Shown here: positions 26,677-34,761 of the stretch, piece by piece
Position numbering within the stretch: the stretch's first letter is position 1
Layout: each line of letters starts with the position of its first letter
From: Parasutterella muris
GTDB taxonomy: Bacteria; Pseudomonadota; Gammaproteobacteria; Burkholderiales; Burkholderiaceae_F
DNA length: 64,000 nt
Assembly (NCBI RefSeq): GCF_943193095.1
Contig: NZ_CALPCV010000013.1
Location: 1 to 64,000 of the forward strand
Reading direction: 5' to 3'
Program-made: the position numbers and the translations under genes
Notes under the pieces: generated by a model
The model's database searches: none
Told to the model about the DNA's origin: nothing
The model's input: only the letters and a program-made list of their open reading frames with translations

Positions 26677-26964
26677 TTAACCTATAAATCGACGCCTGCT
26701 GGAGGGCGGCGTGCGCTTAAATGTTTTGAACGGCGTGTGCCAGTACAGACAATGCAGTCCGTATCTGGGGTGTCGTCCGGCCTTTAAACGGACGTAAGCC
26801 CACATGCAGACGACGGAAGCGAGCGCGCCGATCAATAATGAGTTGACGATGATTCCGATACCGAAACCGGCGGCAGCGGCCGCCACCTGATCGAAATCCC
26901 ACAAAAGGAACTTGGCGGGCGCGTCAAGTTTTCTGGGTACAAAGGATGGATCGTAACGGGACAT
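26677..26964 (-). CDS. traL: TraL, inner-membrane pilus assembly protein
   Basis: 95 aa. RKLDAPAKFLLWDFDQVAAA at residues 11-30 is the TraL (PF07178) signature, followed by two adjacent hydrophobic helices (GFGIGIIVNSLLIGALASVVCMWAY). C-terminus is basic and cytoplasmic. TraL corresponds to VirB3 and is needed for pilus tip assembly. It follows the pilin gene, separated by a strong hairpin. Confidence 0.92.
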   Translation of the reverse strand: MSRYDPSFVPRKLDAPAKFLLWDFDQVAAAAAGFGIGIIVNSLLIGALASVVCMWAYVRLKAGRHPRYGLHCLYWHTPFKTFKRTPPSSRRRFIG

Positions 26965-26980
26965 GACGGATATACCTTTT

Positions 26981-27010
26981 CTTGGGTTCGGCTAAAGGAC
27001 CGAACCCAAG
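26981..27010 (-). promoter_or_regulatory. Strong intercistronic hairpin after the pilin gene
   Basis: CTTGGGTTCGG at 26981-26991 and its exact complement at 27000-27010 form an 11-bp stem with an 8-base loop, just beyond the pilin stop codon. There is no U-run on the minus strand (AAAAGG follows), so it is more likely an mRNA-stabilising or processing element than a terminator. Confidence 0.6.
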
Positions 27011-27018
27011 AGTGATGG

Positions 27019-27342
27019 TTAGATAAGAGCCGTAAAGATGTTGTCGATGATCTGCGGTCCGATGAAAAGCGCCATGGCGGCCGCAAGACAGCCGACAGCA
27101 CCCATGATGGATCCGCGAACCACGCCTACACCAAGGCCTACTAAGAGGAACATCAGCGCGATTGAACGGCCGAGCGTGCCCTGAGACCAGTTTTTAAGCA
27201 TGTCGTAAAGGCTCTGAAAGTCCTGATCGGTGCCGGCAGCGAACGCGCATTCGGGAAGCGCGGCGGCAAAGACGACAAAGGTAAGAGAAAGCAGCATCGG
27301 AAACGCGGCTGCAATGACATTAGAACTCAGTTTGAATTTCAT
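27019..27342 (-). CDS. traA: TraA-like conjugative pilin
   Basis: 107 aa prepilin. A long signal peptide (FPMLLSLTFVVFAAALPECAFA) is followed by a mature peptide of about 70 aa with two hydrophobic helices: GRSIALMFLLVGLGVGVV and GAVGCLAAAMALFIGPQII, separated by a short turn. This is the layout of F/SXT-type pilins. The S26 peptidase in the same operon may process it. The gene is flanked by hairpins on both sides, and lies between the transglycosylase and traL, the usual pilin place. Confidence 0.85.
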   Translation of the reverse strand: MKFKLSSNVIAAAFPMLLSLTFVVFAAALPECAFAAGTDQDFQSLYDMLKNWSQGTLGRSIALMFLLVGLGVGVVRGSIMGAVGCLAAAMALFIGPQIIDNIFTALI

Positions 27343-27380
27343 AATTGATCAAAAAAATGGGAATGAACAAAAGCAAACAC

Positions 27381-27425
27381 AAAAAAACTCCCCGCTCCGC
27401 AGCTTTTGTTCAATAAGAAGCGGAG
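27381..27425 (-). terminator. Terminator or attenuator just upstream of the pilin gene
   Basis: On the minus strand CTCCGC and GCGGAG (27420-27425 and 27395-27400) enclose a loop with further pairing, then CGGGGAG and seven Ts (27381-27387). It lies between the transglycosylase stop and the pilin ATG. It could end the upstream transcript so that the pilin is made from its own promoter. Confidence 0.55.
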
Positions 27426-27453
27426 AGCATGACAACGAATTGGTGAAGGACGA

Positions 27454-27930
27454 TTAAGAGGAGACTTTCCTTAACTTGTCCCGTTTGGCGTCCGATAAAC
27501 TCATGAGCGCCCGATAAACTTTCCACGCATAGGTTTGGCGGGCTGAAATGCAGTCCGCCCCTTTAAGACGGGTGCACGCGGCGTTATATGCGCCGACCGC
27601 TTCCCATGGATTTTCTAAGCGCTTCATGTTGTCCGAGAGGATTTCCGCACCGATCTCGATATTGAGACAGACGTTTTCCAACAGCTCTTTCTTGGTGGTG
27701 TTAAAGCGCTTGAGCCAGGAAGAGTTGATCTGCATCAGTCCGATATCTTCGCTGGAGCTGTTTTTACCGACGGCGTTCGGGTTGCCGGAAGATTCCACCA
27801 GTGCAATGGCTCGTAAAAGATCCGCGTCCAGACCTTTAGCAAGCGCGTGCGTTTCAAAGCAGTCCCGGGCCTGTACGGAAGTACTAAGCGCTAGGGCTGA
27901 AAGGACAATTAAAAGAGGTCGAGTATTCAT
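27454..27930 (-). CDS. Lytic transglycosylase (VirB1/TrbN-like)
   Basis: 158 aa from ATG 27930, whose A is shared with the DUF4400 stop (TAATG). An upstream in-frame extension in another gene is ignored because the signal peptide (LLIVLSALALSTSVQA) begins here. SLT domain: ALVESSGNPNAVGKN with the catalytic Glu in the ES pair, IGLMQINSSWL, and AVGAYNAAC. It cleaves peptidoglycan locally so that the transfer apparatus can pass through the cell wall. Only the pilin and structural genes follow it. Confidence 0.92.
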   Translation of the reverse strand: MNTRPLLIVLSALALSTSVQARDCFETHALAKGLDADLLRAIALVESSGNPNAVGKNSSSEDIGLMQINSSWLKRFNTTKKELLENVCLNIEIGAEILSDNMKRLENPWEAVGAYNAACTRLKGADCISARQTYAWKVYRALMSLSDAKRDKLRKVSS

Positions 27931-28553
27931 TATCCGAACCGATGGAAGTTGCTGACAATCACATGGATGCTTAAAAGGAACGCCGCGTAAAAGACCACAG
28001 AAACCCAGACAGGAATCGCAAACGGAATCAGCATCACAGTAAACGCGCAGGTAAGCAGTACGGGCGGAGCGCTTAATGCGGTCTGATAGAGCGTCGGGTG
28101 GTGCGAAGCGAAACTTTCGTACTTGAGACGTCTGACAACCCAAGCGTCAAACACGACGGTTAAAAGGATCGGGCAGAGCGCGGCAAACCAAATCAGCGCC
28201 AGCACCGCACGAATCATTGAGAGTTCCAGCATGGCTTTTAACGCCATAAAGTAAGGCGAAGACCAAAGACGATTAAAGAATGATTCCATCGGCGCTTCAT
28301 GTGCAGCGTCTAAATCATCCGCTTCGGGAAGGTATGCGCCGCCTGTGACTTTAGAGAGGACGGAGGAGACACTGTCGCGAAGACCGGAGAGTTCAACGTC
28401 TGCCAGAGTCAGAAAGGATTCGAGCTTTTGGCGGGTGTCATCAATCTGAACTTCTGCATGACGATTAAAAGAGGTGTGGTCGGCTAAACCGGGCCTCCAG
28501 ACAATCGAGCCGAGCAGCAGGATGAACAAAACAATAAAAATACGGGCAAACAT
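27930..28553 (-). CDS. DUF4400 membrane protein of conjugative elements
   Basis: 207 aa. An N-terminal membrane helix (FIVLFILLLGSIVW) is followed by a periplasmic stretch and three more hydrophobic segments (IRAVLALIWFAALCPILLTVVF; SAPPVLLTCAFTVMLIPF; VWVSVVFYAAFLLSIHVIV). The segment VFDAWVVRRLKYESFASHHPT is characteristic of DUF4400 (PF14348), found next to traD in SXT/R391 and related elements. Its function is not established; a role with the coupling protein or entry is often assumed from position. Confidence 0.85.
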   Translation of the reverse strand: MFARIFIVLFILLLGSIVWRPGLADHTSFNRHAEVQIDDTRQKLESFLTLADVELSGLRDSVSSVLSKVTGGAYLPEADDLDAAHEAPMESFFNRLWSSPYFMALKAMLELSMIRAVLALIWFAALCPILLTVVFDAWVVRRLKYESFASHHPTLYQTALSAPPVLLTCAFTVMLIPFAIPVWVSVVFYAAFLLSIHVIVSNFHRFG

Positions 28554-28565
28554 AATGAAATTCGT

Positions 28566-30437
28566 TTAATCGGTAATGACGGGCACACGGCCTTTAAGAA
28601 GGTGACCGCCGCCCACGAAAGCGAAAAACTGTCCGTTCGGAAGTTTGCCAAGGTATTCCGACGGGATAATCTCTTCGCGCACGGCAGTACGCTTGTGAGA
28701 GGCGCCGCCCTCAAAGGAAGGAAGACCCGCGTGCGTGTCCGCATGCGTTGAGAGCGTAGTGTCGACCTGATGAATGTAGGTCTTGCCAAACGTCTCCGTC
28801 ACAAAGTCCTGAGTCGGACGATCCTTGCAGCGCAGCGCGATCAGATTGTTACAGTTGCCAAGCACCATGCGCGCGGCATCCTGAGAACCTAATCGGTGGG
28901 CAAGGTCGGCAATCGTCTGCATGGCTACCGTGGTATAGATGCCGCCTTCGGCGCCTTTATTTAGAATTTCGATCAGCGGATTGTTGCAGACGTTGGACGC
29001 CTCATCCACAAAGAGCGAAATGCGAATATCCGTCTTACCGAGGTTGTAACGTTTGCCTGCCACACTGACCAAATCACCTAAGAGAATAGAACCGACGGCC
29101 GATGCAATCATATTGTCGGACAATGAATCCAAGTGACAGTACAGGCACGAGCGGGTGAGAATGATGCTCTCGAGATTCCAGATGGGACGGGAGTCTGCCG
29201 CGTCTTTGGGATCCGGAGAGAATGAGTCTCCGAGCGGCCCGCTTGTGAGCATCGCAAAGATCGGCATCAGGGAAGCCGTGATCTTGGCGTAATGCTCTTT
29301 AGAGTGATGGAAGACTTTAAGACATTCGTCTACGACCAGGGTCTGCTGCTTTTTGTCGAGCACATGCTCGTAAAAAGAGACCATTAAAAGAAGTTCTTCC
29401 TGAGATTCCGTGAGACGGCCTTCCTTAATCGGCGCCATGAAAGATCGGGCTTCTTCCCTCCAATTCTCGCTTGCAAAGTGCTCAATACGATCAAGAAGGA
29501 GATCACGCAGCAGATCATCAATACCGTGATTGATATGCTTGGAAAGAAGTTTTAAAGAGGGCTTGATCTTCAATTCAATCAAGGCGTCCGCAAATGTCTT
29601 AATGCAGGACCAGGCGAACTGAGTAAAGGCGTCAGGTTTTCCGGGTATTACCGACATAATGCGTGTTGCGATCTGGGCGCCGGTTGAGAATGTCGCTAAC
29701 GGATCGAGTCGAATGCCTTTGGTTTTATCACGATTGCCCGGATGATAGTTGAGGGGCTCGCCGCGGCCGGCGGCAGTGCAGGCTCTACGGAAGGACTCGT
29801 AGACACGGGGAGAACCTTTGGGGTCAATGAAGATGACAACATCGTTTCTTAACACCGCCTGAGAAAAGAGATTGCAGAGCGCGACGCCTTTACCTGCCTG
29901 AGTGGTTCCGAGAATTAAAGTGCCGCCCTCAAAATTTTTAAGGAATCGATGAAGCTCGATTTCGTTGGGTTCAAGTCCATGGATATAGGGCATACCAATT
30001 TCTTCATTCTTCTGATACTGATCACCGCGCCCGAAAAAGCGATGCATAAAATCAGGGAGCATTAAAGAGGCGGGATTGATTCTGGAGAGTTCATGCAGTT
30101 TCTGCGTGTGTTTCGGTTCCCACACAAAACCGTATCCAAGCCAAAGATGGTCGGGCCGCATCAGCGTTTGAAGCTTAGAGCGCGGCATCAGTTCAAACCG
30201 TCTTCCTGAGAGCAGACTTCTGTCACGCAGAATAAGCCAACCCTCATGGCCGCGTTTCACCGCGAACACAATGCAGACCATATAGAGAAGCGCAGATATT
30301 TCGCGCGGCATAACATGCTGCGCGTGCAGGTATGCCATGTAGGCAGACGCGAAGAGCCAAACCGAAGCGGCGTATATCTCGTACGCAGTGCGGTAAGGCA
30401 AAGAATGCCGACGGGTTAAAGAGGATTCGTTTCTCAT
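28566..30437 (-). CDS. traD: TraD, type IV coupling protein
   Basis: 623 aa. Two N-terminal membrane helices (IYAASVWLFASAYMAYL; ISALLYMVCIVFAV) precede the VirD4/TraD ATPase with Walker A LGTTQAGKGVAL at about 174-184 and Walker B ISLFVDEASNV at about 474-484. The SXT-type TraD motif MPYIHGLEPNEIELHRFL precedes Walker A. It couples the processed DNA to the secretion channel. Its ATG overlaps the previous stop (ATGA). Confidence 0.93.
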   Translation of the reverse strand: MRNESSLTRRHSLPYRTAYEIYAASVWLFASAYMAYLHAQHVMPREISALLYMVCIVFAVKRGHEGWLILRDRSLLSGRRFELMPRSKLQTLMRPDHLWLGYGFVWEPKHTQKLHELSRINPASLMLPDFMHRFFGRGDQYQKNEEIGMPYIHGLEPNEIELHRFLKNFEGGTLILGTTQAGKGVALCNLFSQAVLRNDVVIFIDPKGSPRVYESFRRACTAAGRGEPLNYHPGNRDKTKGIRLDPLATFSTGAQIATRIMSVIPGKPDAFTQFAWSCIKTFADALIELKIKPSLKLLSKHINHGIDDLLRDLLLDRIEHFASENWREEARSFMAPIKEGRLTESQEELLLMVSFYEHVLDKKQQTLVVDECLKVFHHSKEHYAKITASLMPIFAMLTSGPLGDSFSPDPKDAADSRPIWNLESIILTRSCLYCHLDSLSDNMIASAVGSILLGDLVSVAGKRYNLGKTDIRISLFVDEASNVCNNPLIEILNKGAEGGIYTTVAMQTIADLAHRLGSQDAARMVLGNCNNLIALRCKDRPTQDFVTETFGKTYIHQVDTTLSTHADTHAGLPSFEGGASHKRTAVREEIIPSEYLGKLPNGQFFAFVGGGHLLKGRVPVITD

Positions 30438-31300
30438 GATGCTGAGGGTTCGTGATAGATAATAGGAGCAGTGTGCGTCGCCGGAATAAATCCGTATGTA
30501 AAGGCTTCGCGCGGAACGTACTTATCGCGCAAATTTCTGTAGTAAACCGTGTTGTAGGTGTCTCGGCAGGCTCTCACGCGCCGAACTTTGTATGTCTTAA
30601 ATTCGGGATGACTTTTAAAGTAGTCGCGCCAATAAATAAGATGCTCATTGAAATAAGCCGCTTTGAGATGAATGCGTTCTGCTTCGACTTTACGCCAGCG
30701 GTAGGAGCGCTGCATCCAGCGAAGCTCCTGAGGCGTAAATTCTCGGAACATCTGAGTACGGAGTTTCTTGTAATAGTTCTGTTCCTGACGCTCTGTAAAG
30801 TAAAGACGTTTAACAAGGGTGCGCAAAGGAAGGAGCGGCTTTGTCTGGTAAAGGCGCTCGATCGCACCGCCCTCGACCGCTCGTCGAAGCTTCTCATCAA
30901 ACTCCTGATATGTCCAGCGATGGATAATGCAACGCTGCACTTCAGTATTGTTGAAATGTTTGCGGTAATGACTGCTGCAGAGACGGCGCGTTGCGCGATA
31001 GTTTTTACAGCAGGTTTCCCAGTTGTGCACGATGTGCTTTTTTACAGGGATATTCATATCGGCTCGGGGAAACCGGACGCGAGGCTTTTGGATAAGGATT
31101 TTTTTCCAAGTCATGTGTGTCCTCGCCGGTTTGAATTCTCGGCTTATGACCTGCTGAGCGCCAAGCGAAATAATGACATCCGCGTTCTTGGTGAGCAAAG
31201 CGGTTCTGGCGAGATTGTTCAGCCGACGTTTGTCCAGATCGGTAAGACAAATCAGACCGTACTCGGAGAATAAGCCTTCTTTTATAGGAGATAGGAGCAT
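30434..31300 (-). CDS. Unrecognised basic protein between the relaxase-like gene and traD
   Basis: 288 aa, rich in Arg, Lys, Tyr and His, with no signal peptide and no membrane helix. A Cys/His cluster lies at about residues 90-140 (HNWETCCKN, RRLCSSHYRKHF, QRCIIHRW), which could bind a metal. The middle is helical with repeated YY and RWR patterns (FTERQEQNYYKKLR, LRWMQRSYRWRKVEAERIHL). I do not recognise a family. Its position directly before traD with a 4-base overlap, and its charge, suggest a nucleic-acid-binding accessory of DNA processing. No good ribosome site is seen before ATG 31300, so the start is uncertain. Confidence 0.7.
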   Translation of the reverse strand: MLLSPIKEGLFSEYGLICLTDLDKRRLNNLARTALLTKNADVIISLGAQQVISREFKPARTHMTWKKILIQKPRVRFPRADMNIPVKKHIVHNWETCCKNYRATRRLCSSHYRKHFNNTEVQRCIIHRWTYQEFDEKLRRAVEGGAIERLYQTKPLLPLRTLVKRLYFTERQEQNYYKKLRTQMFREFTPQELRWMQRSYRWRKVEAERIHLKAAYFNEHLIYWRDYFKSHPEFKTYKVRRVRACRDTYNTVYYRNLRDKYVPREAFTYGFIPATHTAPIIYHEPSAS

Positions 31301-31348
31301 TAAAAGGATGACGATTGACGGGTTAACCCAATAGGGCGGCGGTCGCTT

Positions 31349-31370
31349 CTGAGCCTAAGAAAAGGCTCAG
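31349..31370. terminator. Hairpin between the relaxase-like gene and the 288-aa gene
   Basis: CTGAGCCT and AGGCTCAG pair over 8 bp around a 6-base loop, within the longest intergenic gap of the operon. There is no U-run on the minus strand, so it may be a processing or attenuation site. Confidence 0.35.
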
Positions 31371-31455
31371 GCGGACTTTTAGAGACAATATGCTCGCTAA
31401 GAGCTTCGGATGTAATTCGAAGTTCATGACAGATCAGTGATGTTTAAACGGTTAA

Positions 31456-34400
31456 TCAGCTATTGGTTACGGGGTTGATTTTTGGGTTCAGTTTCTTTTT
31501 TGAAGCGGTTTTCTGATTTCCGACGCTCGTTTGTTTAGTGCTTGTGCCGGTTTTCTTTGCGGACGTGCTCTTTTTAGCCGCGGCACTCTTGTTTGCCGAA
31601 TTTGGTTTAGAAGCCGCTGCTTTTGACTGAGTCTTAGAAGGGGCAGTGGCCTTTGCAGAGGTTGCGGCTGGTTTTGCTCGTGAGGCGCCGGTCGTTCCCT
31701 TGGCCTTTGAAGAGGGAGAGCCCGATTTTGCGGCACCAGTTGCCTTCGTCGTCTTCGAGGATGTCTTGGCCGCAGCGCTGCTCGTTTTTGTGGTTTTAGC
31801 GCCGGAGGCGGTTTGCGATCCGGAAGCTGACTTTGTTTTAGAAGCGGCAGTCTTCTTAGAGGAGGCGCCGGCTGTCTTAGTCTTTGCAGGAGCGCTAGGA
31901 CTTTTAATGACAGACGTTTTGACGGCTTCCTGAGCAGCAGTGCTGCAGGCTGCGTTCGCACTTTTACCGGCACTGCTTGCTGCGGATTTACTGTGAGCGA
32001 AGCCAGACGCTTTCTCGTCAGAATCGACGGACTCCTGAGTATTAAAGGATTGAGGACAATTGTTTTCAGGTTCGGCGCCGGGATCGACTTCTGCATAAAC
32101 CGAGGGCAGCTCGATTGAGAATTCGTCTTGATCCTCATCCCCAAGCGCGCTTAAACCGCTGACCGCATCCGGCTCATCGTTGTACTCCTCATCTTCAGAA
32201 ACATACTCTTCCCCTAATTCAGAGTCTTCAGCTAAAGCATTCTTACTAATCGCTTGAGCGTAAGACGCACTATCAGAAGCAGCAGGAGTATCGATCTTCG
32301 CTTTGAGAAGTGAAGTTGTTTCCATTTGATCGTTTGAAGACAGAGTGCTAACGGTAGTCTCTGTTTTCTTTGAGACTGCTTCAGACGAGGCAGCAGTATC
32401 CGCAGCTTTATCAGAAGCCTCGAGGCGAGCAGAACCTTTAAGGGACTGCGGGACCGGATCAAAATACAAGTCTTCATCCTTGTTCGAAGGATTAATTGTG
32501 GGCTGTTCTTTTGCAGAAACGTCAGTTGCGGCCGCATCAACAGGCGCTTTATCAGAAACCATAGACGCGGTGACACATTCAGAAGGAACAGGGCTAGAAG
32601 TCTTTGTCTGAGTTGACGCTTCTATGTCCTTATCTGTTTCTGCGGCAGCTTTGCAGACCACTCGTGTATCGGTCTTCTCCGCGTTAACAGGACTGTTAAG
32701 TTCTGTTTGAGTCACTTTGGCGGCAAGGCCGTCGGCAGAGACTTCAGACTGTGGGGAAGATAAAGTCTGACGAACTTCGGCGCTGGTCTTAGGCGCAGAA
32801 GCAGAAACTGCTTCTGCGTTCTGCGAAGCTGCGGACAGACCATTAGAAGAGCAGACAATGGAGTTCTCAGTATCACTGTCGATGCTGTCAGAACCGTAAT
32901 TCGTCGGACTCTCACCCTTTAAACTGACACAGGAGCCGGCAATCTGATCAACTACGTCTTGAGACGGAGCAAACAGATATTTAAGAGAAAGGCTAAGGCG
33001 GTTCAGAATGTTAGGGAATTCAGTTTCTTCCACTTGTGATTCAGAAGCATTGCAAGAAGAGGATTCACCGGAAACGTCCGCCTTATCTTCTTCGCTGCCT
33101 GCGGCATTGGGCTTTGCATCAGAAGCGGGAGCATTAACAGAAGCAGAAGGTTCCGCAGCGCATGTCTTAACAACATCCGTTTTGCCTTCAGCCTCTTCAG
33201 GCGCTGAGGAAGGACAATTAGAAGAGGATGCTTCAGCTTCTGCAGACGTAGGATCGGACTTTTGTTCACTGGACTTTCTTTTGGGAAGAAGCTTCTCAGA
33301 GAGGCGCTTTCCTGCTCCCAACTGAATCTCGGTCGTATATTTAGCCGCTTCTTCCTTATAGCGCTTTTCGCTTTCTTCGGAATTCTTCTTTGCGGTTGCC
33401 CAGAAGATACTCGAACGCATATTCTTCTTCTGCATGCGAGCCTTTTGATCTTCGCGGCTCTTCTCGCGAAGGACGTTTAAAAATAGAGAACTAAAGAAAT
33501 TGTTGTCTCTCATCGCTTTTTCAGTAAGCGGTCCCACAGGATATGCCATGCGGTGTTCCTTCGTGCAGATCGTCGCTCTTTCTTCGGCGATCTCCTGCTT
33601 AGAAATGATCGGAAGTTCACGACCCTTTGCCATCTTTTTCTTTAAAGTGCTACAGTGATCCTGATACTTTTTGAACCACTCGGAATTCGGCGCAAAATAA
33701 CACTGCGGATTGATTAAGCGAAGAGAGCGAACGAATCTGGTGTCTGCGTCGGACTTTTTATCGCTGCGCGTAGTGAACATCTGACCGGAAGGTTCCAATT
33801 CAAAAATACCGCACTGGACAGCGCCGGAGATGGAATTGATGCGATCCCAATCAATTGTCGGGAAAAGCTGCTTGAGTTTGGAGTGGACCAAGTTGAAGAA
33901 CTTTTCTGTGACGAAAACCTCACCTTCATAGAAATGCACATACTCCTGATGATTAGCACCGGAGTATTCGCTCAGCTCTTCTTCGAAGAGCGTGTTGATA
34001 GCGATCGCAAATACGGTTGTGAAAGAAGCGCTTCCTGCGGGACCGCTGGCTAAACGGCGCTCCAGATCTTTCTGAATGACCAGAGTCTGCGCTTGGTGAA
34101 CCGCATCGGTGACGCCGCTGTAGTGCTCTTTGTAGTCACGGATATTCAGCGTGATAAAGGAATGAATACACGGGATCAAATCGTTGTCACCGCCCGCACG
34201 GATGAGTCGCCAGATGTTTTCGGAAACATCCTGGCAGACGATTAAAAGGGCGAGCGCAGAAACGTCACGGTCATTGCAGCCGCTATTGCGCAGCAAAGAC
34301 AGAGTGCATCCGTCATTTCGTTTAAAGAAATCATACAGGCGCTCGGAAAAGTCAAACACGTCTTCGCTATTGGAACGCATAATGAAGGAGCGGATTAGAG

Positions 34401-34752
34401 CAGGGAGCGGATTATAGAAAGCCATAATCACCACTGCGAGCTTAATGGAAAGGATGGCTTGTTCTCTGTCCTTAAGTGGAAGATGGAAATAGAGAATTGT
34501 GTCTCTCAGGATATAGAGTGCCTGAGAAGCACTCATCAGCGCAAAATTAAAATAACCAAGGGGTTCTTTAAATGAATCCCCGTCAGAGAGCGGAAGCCGC
34601 TGAACCCGCCTGGCTATCGAAGAAATCAGTTCAACAGCTGTTGGCAGCGTGTCATTGTCCGCCCATGCAGAAATCATTCTCTCGAAACTGTCGAGAGAAG
34701 TGACTTCTAAAGGCAGAAGCGGCTGTAGACAAGCGGAAAGACGGTGATTCAT
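31456..34752 (-). CDS. MobH/TraI_2-like protein with degenerate catalytic motifs and long low-complexity tail
   Basis: 1098 aa. Residues 45-235 align without gaps, from memory of SXT TraI, with the MobH relaxase domain: RLPLSD (52-57) matches LLPASE, LGYFNFALMSASQA (65-78) matches GGLFRHGLEVAFWA. But the HHH motif is D59-S60-F61, the next His is F70, and HD is Y113-N114. EGEVFVTEKFF (276-286) fits the TraI_2 C-terminal region. From about residue 470 the chain is Ser/Ala/Glu-rich low complexity, ending in a Lys/Ala/Ser-rich tail (960-1098) like histone H1. The gene sits two genes before traD, where MobH relaxases lie. It may be an inactive relaxase, a DNA-binding scaffold or a non-canonical enzyme. 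Context is strong; the homology is inferred. Confidence 0.6.
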   Translation of the reverse strand: MNHRLSACLQPLLPLEVTSLDSFERMISAWADNDTLPTAVELISSIARRVQRLPLSDGDSFKEPLGYFNFALMSASQALYILRDTILYFHLPLKDREQAILSIKLAVVIMAFYNPLPALIRSFIMRSNSEDVFDFSERLYDFFKRNDGCTLSLLRNSGCNDRDVSALALLIVCQDVSENIWRLIRAGGDNDLIPCIHSFITLNIRDYKEHYSGVTDAVHQAQTLVIQKDLERRLASGPAGSASFTTVFAIAINTLFEEELSEYSGANHQEYVHFYEGEVFVTEKFFNLVHSKLKQLFPTIDWDRINSISGAVQCGIFELEPSGQMFTTRSDKKSDADTRFVRSLRLINPQCYFAPNSEWFKKYQDHCSTLKKKMAKGRELPIISKQEIAEERATICTKEHRMAYPVGPLTEKAMRDNNFFSSLFLNVLREKSREDQKARMQKKNMRSSIFWATAKKNSEESEKRYKEEAAKYTTEIQLGAGKRLSEKLLPKRKSSEQKSDPTSAEAEASSSNCPSSAPEEAEGKTDVVKTCAAEPSASVNAPASDAKPNAAGSEEDKADVSGESSSCNASESQVEETEFPNILNRLSLSLKYLFAPSQDVVDQIAGSCVSLKGESPTNYGSDSIDSDTENSIVCSSNGLSAASQNAEAVSASAPKTSAEVRQTLSSPQSEVSADGLAAKVTQTELNSPVNAEKTDTRVVCKAAAETDKDIEASTQTKTSSPVPSECVTASMVSDKAPVDAAATDVSAKEQPTINPSNKDEDLYFDPVPQSLKGSARLEASDKAADTAASSEAVSKKTETTVSTLSSNDQMETTSLLKAKIDTPAASDSASYAQAISKNALAEDSELGEEYVSEDEEYNDEPDAVSGLSALGDEDQDEFSIELPSVYAEVDPGAEPENNCPQSFNTQESVDSDEKASGFAHSKSAASSAGKSANAACSTAAQEAVKTSVIKSPSAPAKTKTAGASSKKTAASKTKSASGSQTASGAKTTKTSSAAAKTSSKTTKATGAAKSGSPSSKAKGTTGASRAKPAATSAKATAPSKTQSKAAASKPNSANKSAAAKKSTSAKKTGTSTKQTSVGNQKTASKKKLNPKINPVTNS

Positions 34753-34761
34753 TGAAAGACC

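Noticed and set aside
30452..31273. Plus-strand ORF of 273 aa opposite the 288-aa gene
   Set aside because: It is antisense to a gene coupled to traD by an ATGA overlap; its sequence shows no domain. The minus-strand reading is preferred, though with moderate confidence.
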